A stretch of DNA of 64,000 nt from UBA2966 sp965242505 (GTDB lineage: Bacteria > Pseudomonadota > Alphaproteobacteria > UBA2966): assembly GCA_965242505.1 (NCBI GenBank), contig OZ251449.1:3534001-3598000 (forward strand), given 5' to 3'. Below are positions 23,936 to 31,949 of the stretch, in pieces (the stretch's first letter is position 1; each line of letters begins with the position of its first letter). Both the position numbers and the translations under genes were made by a program. The notes beneath the pieces were generated by a model that worked only from the letters and a program-made list of their open reading frames with translations, was not told where the DNA came from and did not search any database.

Positions 23936-24541
23936 GTGGACCAACCGTCCAAGGTTCTGCTCGTTGAAGGGCAAGACGACAGGCATGTCGTCCGGCATCT
24001 TTTGGGTCAAGCGCCGTCGACGGTGTCGTTCGACATCTGGGACAAAGGCAATATCGACAAGCTGCTCAGGGCCATCGAACCCGAAATCAGGGTCCCCGGT
24101 CGCGCGGCCGTCGGTATCGTCGCGGACGCGAACGACGACCGGGACGCGCGCTGGGCCGCCGTCTTGGGTCGATTGCGGGAGGCGGAGATCAAAGCGCCCA
24201 AGGCCCTATCCCCCGATGGTGCGATCGTAGGCGGTACCCCGCGCGTCGGCGTCTGGCTGATGCCCGACAACCGGTCGACCGGCGAGCTCGAGGATTTCGT
24301 GCAAGGGATGATCCCGGATGACGACCCCGTCTGGCCTCTGGCCCGGGGATACGTTCAGGATATCCCGCGAGAAGCGAGGAAATTTTCGCCCAACAAGATG
24401 AGCCGCGCCGAACTCCATGCTTGGCTGGCCACGAGAGAGGAGCCCGGCTTGATGGGATCGGCCATCGGGCGCGGAGACCTGAAAACCGACGGACCTCTCT
24501 GCTCGGCTTTCCTCGCATGGCTCGAAAGGCTGTTCGGATGA
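23936..24541 (+). CDS. DUF3226 TOPRIM-fold protein, partner of the AAA ATPase
   Basis: A 201-aa protein from a GTG at 23936. The TOPRIM pattern is clear: KVLLVEGQDDRHVV supplies the Glu, and GIVADANDDRDARW the Asp pair. The family-specific GVWLMPDNRSTGELEDFVQ and FSPNKMSRAELHAWLATREEPGLMGSAI identify DUF3226. It is probably a metal-dependent nuclease or primase-like effector controlled by the upstream ATPase. Both genes have slightly lower GC than their neighbours, consistent with transfer. Confidence 0.85.
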   Translation: MDQPSKVLLVEGQDDRHVVRHLLGQAPSTVSFDIWDKGNIDKLLRAIEPEIRVPGRAAVGIVADANDDRDARWAAVLGRLREAEIKAPKALSPDGAIVGGTPRVGVWLMPDNRSTGELEDFVQGMIPDDDPVWPLARGYVQDIPREARKFSPNKMSRAELHAWLATREEPGLMGSAIGRGDLKTDGPLCSAFLAWLERLFG

Positions 24542-24597
24542 CGCCGCGCGCCGACCGCCCGGTCGCTTGGGCGCTGAAGGCGTGCCGGGACCGCGCG

Positions 24598-24672
24598 ATC
24601 CACCCCCCCTTTCTTCTCCCTCCCCCTGGCAGGGGGAGGGTCGGGGTGGGGGTCGCGCCAGGGGTGAGGAGC
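24598..24672. repeat. Composite palindromic repeat cluster 7 (module A)
   Basis: One inverted A module (CCCCCTGGCAGGGGGAGGGT) between the convergent DUF3226 and carboxyltransferase-like genes. Confidence 0.8.
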
Positions 24673-24695
24673 GCGAACGGACCCCGCCCCGCCCC

Positions 24696-26159
24696 CTACG
24701 CCGCGCGCGACTCCACGGCGATCTCGACGTCGCCCTGGCGGATGAACACCTGCGTTCCGCGCTTCATGTCGCGGGCGGCCTTGAGCATCCCGACGAACGA
24801 CGACGTGAGGATCGGCGGCAGCGGCGCCACCGGGTCGCCCGACAGCGCCGCCTCGCAGATCTCCTCGGCGAACGAATGGCGCAGGAACCGCTCCTCGTCC
24901 GACATGCCCGGATACCGGGCGCGCAGGCGGTCCACGGCGGGCTCCGGCTCGGGCGCCTCCAGGGGGATGCGCTTCGAGCCGCGCTCGACGATGCGGTCCA
25001 TGACGTCCGGGTCGATCGGCGCCAGGTGCTTGCCGAAATACCCGAGCGCGTACTTCTTCACCTCGTCCGGGACCACGGCGTAGCGCTCGTCGTGGATGGC
25101 GTTGAACGTTCCCTGCACCACCAGGAACTGGGCGAACGGCGTCACCTGTATCGGCCAGCCCAGGTCCTCCCGCACCCGCCCGCACTCCTCGAGGACGTGG
25201 GGGAGCTTGTGCTCCAGCCCGATCTCCCGGAGCTGGGAGGTCAGGTTCGAGAGCACGCCGCCGGGTATCTGGTGGTCGAAGTGCGCGAGGTCGAAATCGC
25301 GCGGCTCGCCCGTCGGCTTGTCGTGCAGGAACGCCTGCTCCTCGAAGTGGCGCTCGATCTCCTCCACCGCCGCGTCGTTCACCTCCACGTCGTAGCCCGC
25401 CTGGCGGAGGTTGCGGACGGTCGTCCGCGCGGACGGCGGCGCGTTGCCGTCGGCCACCGGCGCGACGCAGCAGTAGAGGTTGTCGACGCCGTGGCGGACG
25501 GCCTCCAGGTACGTCCGCTGCGGCAGCCCGACGAGCGCGTGCATGTGCAGGCCGAGCGGCATGTCGCCGATCTCCCGCTTGAGCGCCGGGACCAGGGTGG
25601 CGGCCCGTTCCGGGGTCAGCACGCCGCTCGCGTCCTCGATGATCAGTTCGTCCACTCCGGCGCGGTCGATGATCTCGCGCGCCTTGGCGACGTACATCTC
25701 GTCGGTGTGGACGGGGCTGGCGCTGTAGAGCAGCCAGTGCCCGATGCGGGCGCCGTGGGCCTTGGCGCTCAGGAGCTGGGGGACGGTGTTGTCGAAGTCG
25801 TGGAGGCCGTCGAAGGCGAACACCCGGTCGACGCCGTTCCGCGCCAGCAGCTCGCCCCACAGCTCGTTGACGTCGACCGGCTGGCGGTCGAAGTTGAGGG
25901 CGCAGTTGCTGCGCATGATCGTCTGGAAGGGCCGCGAGATGCGGCGGCGGAGCTCGCGGATGCGGGTCCACGGGTTCTCGCCGATGAACCTCATGCAGGC
26001 GTCGAACTGGACCGCCCCGATCATCTCGACGACCCAGAACCCGGAACGGTCGAAGGCGTCCGCCGCCGGCAGCATCATCGCCGTCGGCATCCGCGTCGCC
26101 CACAGGCACTGATGCCCGTCGCGCAGCGTGGTGTCGACGATGCGGACGACGCGCGCCAC
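24696..26159 (-). CDS. HMGL/carboxyltransferase-like protein, paralogue 2
   Basis: A 487-aa DRE-TIM barrel protein resembling pyruvate carboxylase subunit B or oxaloacetate decarboxylase alpha. It uses a GTG at 26159, 2 bp after the upstream paralogue. Metal ligands are present: Asp in VDTTLRDGHQCL and the LHMHALVG His pair. The lysine that is carbamylated in true carboxyltransferases (IKDMAG) is Glu here (IIEDASGVLTP). The C-terminal PC-type helical region (VPDEVKKYALGYFGK) and a short strand domain follow. A biotin-dependent transfer role is likely from context but the missing Lys makes it uncertain. Confidence 0.8.
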   Translation of the reverse strand: MARVVRIVDTTLRDGHQCLWATRMPTAMMLPAADAFDRSGFWVVEMIGAVQFDACMRFIGENPWTRIRELRRRISRPFQTIMRSNCALNFDRQPVDVNELWGELLARNGVDRVFAFDGLHDFDNTVPQLLSAKAHGARIGHWLLYSASPVHTDEMYVAKAREIIDRAGVDELIIEDASGVLTPERAATLVPALKREIGDMPLGLHMHALVGLPQRTYLEAVRHGVDNLYCCVAPVADGNAPPSARTTVRNLRQAGYDVEVNDAAVEEIERHFEEQAFLHDKPTGEPRDFDLAHFDHQIPGGVLSNLTSQLREIGLEHKLPHVLEECGRVREDLGWPIQVTPFAQFLVVQGTFNAIHDERYAVVPDEVKKYALGYFGKHLAPIDPDVMDRIVERGSKRIPLEAPEPEPAVDRLRARYPGMSDEERFLRHSFAEEICEAALSGDPVAPLPPILTSSFVGMLKAARDMKRGTQVFIRQGDVEIAVESRAA

Positions 26160-26161
26160 GG

Positions 26162-27655
26162 CTACGCGGCGCTCCCGCCGGCCGCCGCGCCGGCGCCCGC
26201 GGCGGGGGCGAGCGTCACGTCGACGTCCGCCGCGCGGGCCGAGACGGGGACGGAGACGTTCCCTTCCCGCGACCTGTCGATCAGGTCGAGGAACGGCCGG
26301 GCCATCGTCCGCGGCAGGTCGCCGCCGGGACGGGCGTACAGGTCGTCGATCACGTCCTCGGGGAAGGAACGGCGCAGCATCCGCTCCTCGTCGTCGAGTC
26401 CCGGATAGCGCCGGCGCAGCCGCTCCACGGCCGGTTCCGGCGTCGGCGGCTCCGGGGCGATGGCCTTCGATCCCCGCTCGACCACGCGGTCGAGGACGTC
26501 CGGATCGACCGGGGCCGGCAGCTTGCCGAAGTACCCGAGCGCGTACTTCTTCACCTCGTCGGGGACGACGCCGTAGCGGTCGCCGTGGATGACGTTGAGC
26601 GCCGCCTGCACGGCGACGTGCTGGGAGAATGGCGTGACCATGATCGGCCAGCCCAGCTCGGCCCGCACCCGGCCCGACTCCTCGAGCACTTCCGCCAGCC
26701 GGTCGGCCATGCCGGCCTGCTCCAGGTTGGCGATCAGGTTCGACATCACGCCGCCCGGGATCTGGTGGTCGAACTGGCCGAGGTCGAAGTCCCGGGGCCG
26801 TCCCGCCGGCTTGCCGAGGAGCGCGGCCCCGGCCTCGAGCCGGCGGCTTATGGCGTCGATCGCCGCGTCGTCGACGTCGAGCTCGTGGCCCGCGTGGCGC
26901 AGGTTCCGCGCCGTCGTCTGGACCGAGGGCGGCGCGTTGCCGTCGGCGACCGGCGAGACGCACGTGTACAGTCCGTCGACGCCATGCCGGACGGCCTCGA
27001 GGTAGGTCCGTTGCGGCAGGCCGACCAGGCAGTGGCTGTGCAGGCCCAGCGGCCGGTCGCCGACCGCGGCCCTGAGCGCCGGGACCAGGGTCGCCGCCCG
27101 CTCCGGCGTGAGGACGCCGCTGGTGTCCTGGATGACGATCTCGTCGACGTCGGCGCGCGCGATGATCTCCCGCGCCTTGGCGGCGTACATGTCGTCGGTG
27201 TGGACGGGGCTGTCGCTGAAGATCAGCCAGTGGACGGTCCGCGCCCCGTTCTCCCTGGCGTGTTTCAGCTGCGGCGCCGTGTTGTCGAAGTCGTGGAGGC
27301 CGTCGAAGGCGACCAGGCGGTCGGTCCCGTTGCGCAGCAGGACGTCGACCCACAGGCGGTTGACGTCGGCGGGCTCGATGTCGAAGCCGAGGACGCAGGC
27401 GCTGCGGATGAAGCCCTGGACCGGCGTGCGGGCCAGCCGCTTCTTGACCTCGCGCATCCGCTCGAAGGGGTCCTCGCGCAGGTAGCGCGCGCAGGCGTCG
27501 AAGTGCACGTTGCCCATCAGCTCGATGGCGCCGAAGCCCGCGCGGTCGAACGTCTCGGCGATCGGCAGCATCATCGCCGTCGGCATCCGCGTCGCCCACA
27601 GGCACTGGTGGCCGTCGCGCAGGGTGGTGTCGAAGATCGTCAGGCGCCGGGGCAT
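26162..27655 (-). CDS. HMGL/carboxyltransferase-like protein, paralogue 1
   Basis: A 497-aa homologue of the following gene, with the same architecture: FDTTLRDGHQCLWATR at the N-terminus, LHSHCLVG metal ligands, and PVADGNAPPSVQTTARNL. The carbamylated-Lys position is Gln (IVIQDTSGVLTP). A C-terminal Ala/Gly-rich tail follows. It overlaps the biotin-carrier gene by 16 bp. The two paralogues may form a heteromeric transferase acting on the carrier, or one may have a different acyl substrate. Confidence 0.8.
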   Translation of the reverse strand: MPRRLTIFDTTLRDGHQCLWATRMPTAMMLPIAETFDRAGFGAIELMGNVHFDACARYLREDPFERMREVKKRLARTPVQGFIRSACVLGFDIEPADVNRLWVDVLLRNGTDRLVAFDGLHDFDNTAPQLKHARENGARTVHWLIFSDSPVHTDDMYAAKAREIIARADVDEIVIQDTSGVLTPERAATLVPALRAAVGDRPLGLHSHCLVGLPQRTYLEAVRHGVDGLYTCVSPVADGNAPPSVQTTARNLRHAGHELDVDDAAIDAISRRLEAGAALLGKPAGRPRDFDLGQFDHQIPGGVMSNLIANLEQAGMADRLAEVLEESGRVRAELGWPIMVTPFSQHVAVQAALNVIHGDRYGVVPDEVKKYALGYFGKLPAPVDPDVLDRVVERGSKAIAPEPPTPEPAVERLRRRYPGLDDEERMLRRSFPEDVIDDLYARPGGDLPRTMARPFLDLIDRSREGNVSVPVSARAADVDVTLAPAAGAGAAAGGSAA

Positions 27656-28167
27656 GTCGCGGAGGGGAGGCGGTCTCGGTCGATGCGGATCGACGCGATG
27701 GGCTGGCCGAGATCGACGGGTTCGGCGTTCTCGACGAAGAACCTCTCGACGGTCCCCGCGACGCCGGCCGGGATCGAGTTGAACAGCTTCATGATCTCGA
27801 CCAGGCACACGGTGTCGTCCGCGCCGACCCGGTCGCCGGCTTCGCAGAACGGCGGCTCTCCCGGGGCCGGGGCGCGGTAGAACGTCCCCTTCATCGGCGC
27901 GCGCAGCACGGCCACGCCGTCCTCGGCCGGATCGGCGGCCGGTCGGTCGGTCGGCGCGGCGGCGTCCGCCGCCGGGGGCGCCGGCTTCGGCGGCGCGGCT
28001 TCGGCGGCGGCGTCCGGCTCCGCGTCCGCGCCCGCCCGGGGGATCGCGGCGGCGGCGCCCTTCCGCGCCGTGAGGCGCATGCCGCCCGCCTCGACCTCGA
28101 TGGCGAGGCTGTCGGACTCCTCGATCAGCCTGAGGACGTGGAGGAGGGCCTTGTCCGATATCGTCAT
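27640..28167 (-). CDS. Biotin carboxyl carrier protein (AccB-like)
   Basis: A 175-aa carrier. The N-terminal helix ISDKALLHVLRLIEES and strand LAIEVEAGGMRLTARK match AccB, a Pro/Ala linker follows, and the biotinyl domain has VLRAPMKGTFYRAPAPGEPPF with the biotinylated Lys in CLVEIMKLFNSI. It is the first gene of a BCCP-CT-CT operon. No biotin carboxylase is encoded in the window, so the carboxylation step must use one from elsewhere. Confidence 0.9.
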   Translation of the reverse strand: MTISDKALLHVLRLIEESDSLAIEVEAGGMRLTARKGAAAAIPRAGADAEPDAAAEAAPPKPAPPAADAAAPTDRPAADPAEDGVAVLRAPMKGTFYRAPAPGEPPFCEAGDRVGADDTVCLVEIMKLFNSIPAGVAGTVERFFVENAEPVDLGQPIASIRIDRDRLPSATCPGA

Positions 28168-28261
28168 GCGCCGCGTCCGGGGAATTACGGGGTTTGCCAG
28201 AACCCGGCCGGGGAAGGCATAGTCCCGTCGTGGAAAGTCACTTGCCCGAAGGGAGCGATCG

Positions 28262-29167
28262 ATGTCAACCGCAAGCGAAACCGTCGGCGCGGACCGTTCG
28301 CGCGAGGCCGGGTCCGGGATGACCATCGCCAGGGCCTCGCGGGCCCTGGGCGCGGCGGTGGGCGGCGTCGACCTGTCGCGGGACTTCTCCGACGCCGAGA
28401 TCGCCGCGTTGCGTGACGCCTTCAACGTCCATGGCCTGCTGCTGTTCCGCGGCCAGGACGTCTCGCCCGAGGACCACGTCCGGTTCAGCCGGCGCTTCGG
28501 CGAGCTCGAGCATCACGTCCTGAACGACGCCCTGCTCGACGGCCTGCCCGAGGTCTACATCCTCTCCAACCTGAAGAAGGACGGGAAGCGCGTCGGCCGC
28601 GCCGGCGCCGGGCACTACTGGCATTCCGACCTCTCCTACATGGCGGAACCGTCGCTCGGCTCCCTGCTCCGGGCCGTCGAGGTTCCCGAGGTCGGCGGCG
28701 ACACCATGTTCGCGAACCTGGCGTTGGCTTACGACGCCCTGTCGGCGCCGATGAAGTCGTTCCTGGAAGGGCTGGAGGCGGAGCACCATTTCGCCAAGGT
28801 GCAGAGCCGCGTGGTGAGCCTCGGCCTCAACAGGCCGCTGACGCCGGAGCAGTTGGAGAAGACCCCGCCGGTGGTCCATCCCCTCGTGCGCGTCCATCCC
28901 GAGACCGGGCGCAAGTCGCTGTTCCTCAGCCCCGGGTTCACCACCGGCATCGTCGGCATGACGCCGGAGGAGAGCGCCGCGCTGCTCGACTTCCTCGGCG
29001 GCCACGCCTCGGGGCCCCGGTTCGTCTACCGCCACCAGTGGAAGCCGAACGACGTCGTGTTCTGGGACAACCGCACCCTGATGCACTACGCCCTCGACGA
29101 CTACGACTACGAGCGCGACCGCCGGCACATGCACCGCACGACCATCCGGGGCGAGAAGGCGGCCTGA
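28262..29167 (+). CDS. TauD/TfdA-type Fe(II)/2-oxoglutarate dioxygenase
   Basis: A 301-aa dioxygenase clearly related to the one at 5045. Iron ligands are His and Asp in YWHSDLSYM and the distal His in DRRHMHRTTIRG. Other shared segments are VGGDTMFANLALAYDAL and HPETGRKSLFLSPGFTTGI. An internal ATG (MTIARASRALG) is possible but the ATG at 28262 is retained. It is divergent from the biotin-carrier operon. The substrate is unknown. Confidence 0.9.
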   Translation: MSTASETVGADRSREAGSGMTIARASRALGAAVGGVDLSRDFSDAEIAALRDAFNVHGLLLFRGQDVSPEDHVRFSRRFGELEHHVLNDALLDGLPEVYILSNLKKDGKRVGRAGAGHYWHSDLSYMAEPSLGSLLRAVEVPEVGGDTMFANLALAYDALSAPMKSFLEGLEAEHHFAKVQSRVVSLGLNRPLTPEQLEKTPPVVHPLVRVHPETGRKSLFLSPGFTTGIVGMTPEESAALLDFLGGHASGPRFVYRHQWKPNDVVFWDNRTLMHYALDDYDYERDRRHMHRTTIRGEKAA

Positions 29168-29242
29168 CCCGCCGCCGGCGCGGCGGGGGCCGAGTTGCGG
29201 TTTCGGTCGCTTGACGCCGGTCGCGCGAATCTCCGCATGGTG

Positions 29243-29270
29243 TTGCGACGGTCACGACGTGATGTATGGT
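29243..29270 (+). promoter_or_regulatory. Candidate promoter of the 72-aa ORF
   Basis: TTGCGA (29243-29248) and TATGGT (29265-29270) with a 16-bp spacer. The same -10 hexamer is found in the lipoprotein-gene promoters at 45388 and 50498. It lies 82 bp upstream of the small ORF at 29353. Confidence 0.4.
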
Positions 29271-29352
29271 AAGAGTTCACACGGACTGATCGTCTTGGAG
29301 CCACGGGCCCGGAACGGCTGACGGGGTTCGCGCTCTCGGGGAGAAGACAGAC

Positions 29353-29571
29353 ATGCTGACCGACTTCTACTGCAAGACGTACGAGGAAGCGGCCGAGGAG
29401 CGCCGGCGCCGCAAGGCGTCGCTGGAGGGGCAGGAGATGGTGCACCGCATTCTCGACTCGCCCTATGGCGGTTACTGCCTTCGGTCCCAGGACGCGGAGC
29501 TTTACTTTGAATCGATCCTCGACGGCCCCGCCATCGGGCTCGATCGCCGAGTGGCGTCTCCATACAGGTAA
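29353..29571 (+). CDS. Small hypothetical protein
   Basis: A 72-aa charged protein: a helical, Arg/Glu-rich first half (KTYEEAAEERRRRKASLEG) and a second half with YGGYCLRSQDAELYFESIL. I do not recognise the family. Support for a real gene: GGGGAGAAG 6 bases before the ATG and a plausible promoter 82 bp upstream, in a gap otherwise free of repeats. The C-terminal part may be new sequence created by downstream rearrangement. Confidence 0.5.
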   Translation: MLTDFYCKTYEEAAEERRRRKASLEGQEMVHRILDSPYGGYCLRSQDAELYFESILDGPAIGLDRRVASPYR

Positions 29572-29705
29572 CGCTGTCCGATGGCGACCGATCCGGACGG
29601 TGACGGGACCGGACTGGTCCCCGCCGAGCGGCGACGTCACCGGCTGGCTCAAAAAGTTTCCCGCTTATCCGCAGGACTCGTCCAGAAACAAGGACGCCGC
29701 AGGGT

Positions 29706-29942
29706 CCGTTCGCGCTTCTCCCCCTGACCACCCACACTCCTCCCCCCTGACAGGGGGGAGGTCGGGAGGGGGGTCCGCTGTCCCGCAACGCCATTGACGC
29801 CCCTCTCCTCTGGCGCGACCCCCACCCCGACCCTCCCCCTGCCAAGGGGGAGGGAGAACGTAGGGGGGTGGAGGGGGGCGGGTCGCGGTCCCGCAACGCC
29901 GCGCAGCCCTCGATCCCTGCCGGTACGAGAAATGCGGGCCAA
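29706..29942. repeat. Composite palindromic repeat cluster 8 (modules B, A and C)
   Basis: The full three-module arrangement: B palindrome with tail, A (CCCCCTGCCAAGGGGGAGGG), then C ending GTACGAGAAATGCGGGC. A CCGCTTATCCGCAGGACTCG stretch just before it (from about 29662) is shared with the start of cluster 10 (33442) and may be a further module. Apart from these, 29572-29978 shows nothing. Confidence 0.85.
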
Positions 29943-29978
29943 GCGGTTCGCCCCGCTTCCGCGGGAGGACGGGCTGCG

Positions 29979-30458
29979 CTATTCGGCTTCCCGGCGCGGG
30001 CCGCCCAGCCAGGCCGTGACCACCAGCTCGGCGACGGCGCCGGGCGGCAGCTCGCTGACGCCGATGTCCGTCCAGGTCGGGTAGGGCGCCTTGATGTACC
30101 GGTTCTTCACCTCGTTGAAGAGCGGGAAGGTCCTGAGAAAGTCCAGGCGGTAGGTCTCGACGGTCACCACGTGGTCGAAGGTCGCGCCCGCCCGCGCGAG
30201 CCGCGCCCCGACCTCCTCGAAGATGCTGACGAAGTTGGCGGTCAGGGCCTCGTCGTCGGCGTCGCGCGCCACCGGCGTTCCGGTGACCCCGGACAGGTAC
30301 AGCATGTCGCCCACCCGGACCGCCTCGGAATAGCGGATGGTCTCGGGGACGTTCGGGTCCCGCGAGGCGAAGGCTTCGGGCGCGATGTCCTCCCCGGCGG
30401 TAGGGGCGGCGAGCGGCGACATCGCCATCAGGACGGCCAGAGCGGCGATACGGCGCAT
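29979..30458 (-). CDS. Exported RidA-family protein
   Basis: RidA/YjgF proteins deaminate reactive enamine/imine intermediates. This one (159 aa) carries a signal peptide (IAALAVLMAMSPLAAPTAG), which is uncommon for a family that is usually cytosolic. The core is SEAVRVGDMLYLSGVTG, an EVGARLARAGATFDHVVTVETY helix-strand pair, and YPTWTDIGVSELPPGAVAELVVTAW. The substrate Arg usual in the sequence RVGVG is not evident, so a non-RidA enzymatic role (Rid4-7 type) is possible. Confidence 0.83.
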   Translation of the reverse strand: MRRIAALAVLMAMSPLAAPTAGEDIAPEAFASRDPNVPETIRYSEAVRVGDMLYLSGVTGTPVARDADDEALTANFVSIFEEVGARLARAGATFDHVVTVETYRLDFLRTFPLFNEVKNRYIKAPYPTWTDIGVSELPPGAVAELVVTAWLGGPRREAE

Positions 30459-30555
30459 GTTTCCCTCCTCTGCGCCCCGGGGCGGGTCCGGGCGGTTCCG
30501 GCGCGCGTCGCGAGGCATTACAGACCCCCGCGCGGCCCGTCAAGTTCGGCCTTCG

Positions 30556-30733
30556 GTCGGGGCGCCGCAGGGTCCGTTCGCGCTCCCCCCCTGGCGTGAC
30601 CCCCACCCCGACCCTCCCCCTGACCACCCACACTCCTCCCCCCTGACAGGGGGGGAGGTCGGGAGGGGGGTCCGCGGCCCCGCAACGCCGCGCGATCATC
30701 AATCCTCCGCCGGTACGGGAAATGCCGGAGGCT
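30556..30733. repeat. Composite palindromic repeat cluster 9 (modules A-half, B and C)
   Basis: An interrupted A module (GACCCCCACCCCGACCCTC then directly CCCTGACCACC), a full B module with eight Gs, and C ending GGTACGGGAAATGCCGGAGG against the stop of the next minus-strand gene. Confidence 0.82.
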
Positions 30734-30745
30734 CTCCGGCGCGGA

Positions 30746-31774
30746 TCAACCGGCGTCGTCCGCCGCGGGGGTCGCCTTTCGCGCGGTGTCCTTGGCCACC
30801 TCGAAGATGCGCACGCTCCCTTCCGAATCGCCCGCCTTGGCGTCGATCAGGCCGGTCGGCGCGTGCGCGAAGATGGCGCGGGTCGTCTCCAGCAGGACGG
30901 CGTTGCGCGTGGTGGCGTCGTCGCTCGCCTTGATGAACTCCTGAAAGGTCTTCAGCCCGTTCGCCCGAAATTCGTTCACCGCGGCCTGATGCTTGGTCGC
31001 CTTGTACATGCGTCCGCACCACACCGTCGCGGTGAACAACAGGCCAAGAACGAGGAATTTCGTCGTCGCTACCTGAAGCAGTTGCGTGAGGTCCTCCTCT
31101 GTCGGCAGCAACCAGCCATGCGCGAAGACAATGGCAAGTGAACTCGTCACCACAACGAGCACCCCGGTGACTCCCAGCCACCAGCGGGCCGTCTTCTCCA
31201 AGGCGGTCGCCTTGTCCGTGAAATCCTCAGCAAAGAAGGCTGCGGCGACCACGGCGGAGGCTTCCTGAATGATTCGATCAACTTTTTGTTTGCCTTCTTC
31301 GGCGGTAGTACGGGCAGTCTCGACCGATTCGTTGATTCGTTGAATGTTTTGCTGTACGTCTCCTTGCACATAGGCGAGATAAGTCACCCACGGTGCAACA
31401 GTCTCCACGATGCCATCCGTTCGATCATGCAGTTGCGCGACAAGATCCTTTTTTGCATCTGTGATCTCTACGACGGTGGATTCATTACTTCCATCTGTTT
31501 CTCTGATTCCGATCATTATGGGGTATAGAGGGTTCAGGATGGTAATGATGGAATCGGCGATGCTATCCGATAACAATCGAATCGGATACGTTAAGAGTGG
31601 TGTCAGCAATAGATCAAGCCGCTTAAGATCTCTTAGTACGGTTTTCACATCGAAGGGAGTGTCTCTCATATTGACGGCGTAAGGAAGGTTGATGCGGACG
31701 TTGAGCTCCTTGCTTTCCGCAATGATTTTCTCGACGTGCTCTCGGATTTTTTCTACTTGTTGCTCGGTCGCCAT
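30746..31774 (-). CDS. Coiled-coil membrane protein of unknown function
   Basis: A 342-aa protein. The N-terminal 170 residues are amphipathic helices (EQQVEKIREHVEKIIAESK; VQQNIQRINESVETARTT), followed by two close membrane segments: WWLGVTGVLVVVTSSLAIVF and FLVLGLLFTATVWC. A C-terminal helical domain (FRANGLKTFQEFIKASDD, LLETTRAIFAHAPTGLID) would be cytosolic. GC content is clearly lower than its neighbours, mainly in 31200-31800, suggesting transfer. I do not recognise a named family; the layout resembles membrane effectors of stress or defence systems, without proof. Confidence 0.65.
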   Translation of the reverse strand: MATEQQVEKIREHVEKIIAESKELNVRINLPYAVNMRDTPFDVKTVLRDLKRLDLLLTPLLTYPIRLLSDSIADSIITILNPLYPIMIGIRETDGSNESTVVEITDAKKDLVAQLHDRTDGIVETVAPWVTYLAYVQGDVQQNIQRINESVETARTTAEEGKQKVDRIIQEASAVVAAAFFAEDFTDKATALEKTARWWLGVTGVLVVVTSSLAIVFAHGWLLPTEEDLTQLLQVATTKFLVLGLLFTATVWCGRMYKATKHQAAVNEFRANGLKTFQEFIKASDDATTRNAVLLETTRAIFAHAPTGLIDAKAGDSEGSVRIFEVAKDTARKATPAADDAG

Positions 31775-31949
31775 CGGTCAGCCCCCCTGTCTCGTGTTGT
31801 GAAAACGACAACCTTCGTTGTTGTCGGGTACGTAAGCCCAGAAAGGAACATGTATCCCTTTTGCGAAGAACACTCTATGCCATTTATCATGCAGGGTAGC
31901 ATCATGCTCCTTGGTTCGCCACCGGTATGATACGCGGCGAGGCCGGAGT

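Noticed and set aside
24355..27605. A possible fusion of the two carboxyltransferase-like proteins (969 codons)
   Set aside because: The upstream half is a shadow of paralogue 1 in another frame. The GTG at 26159 right after the upstream stop gives a normal-length protein.
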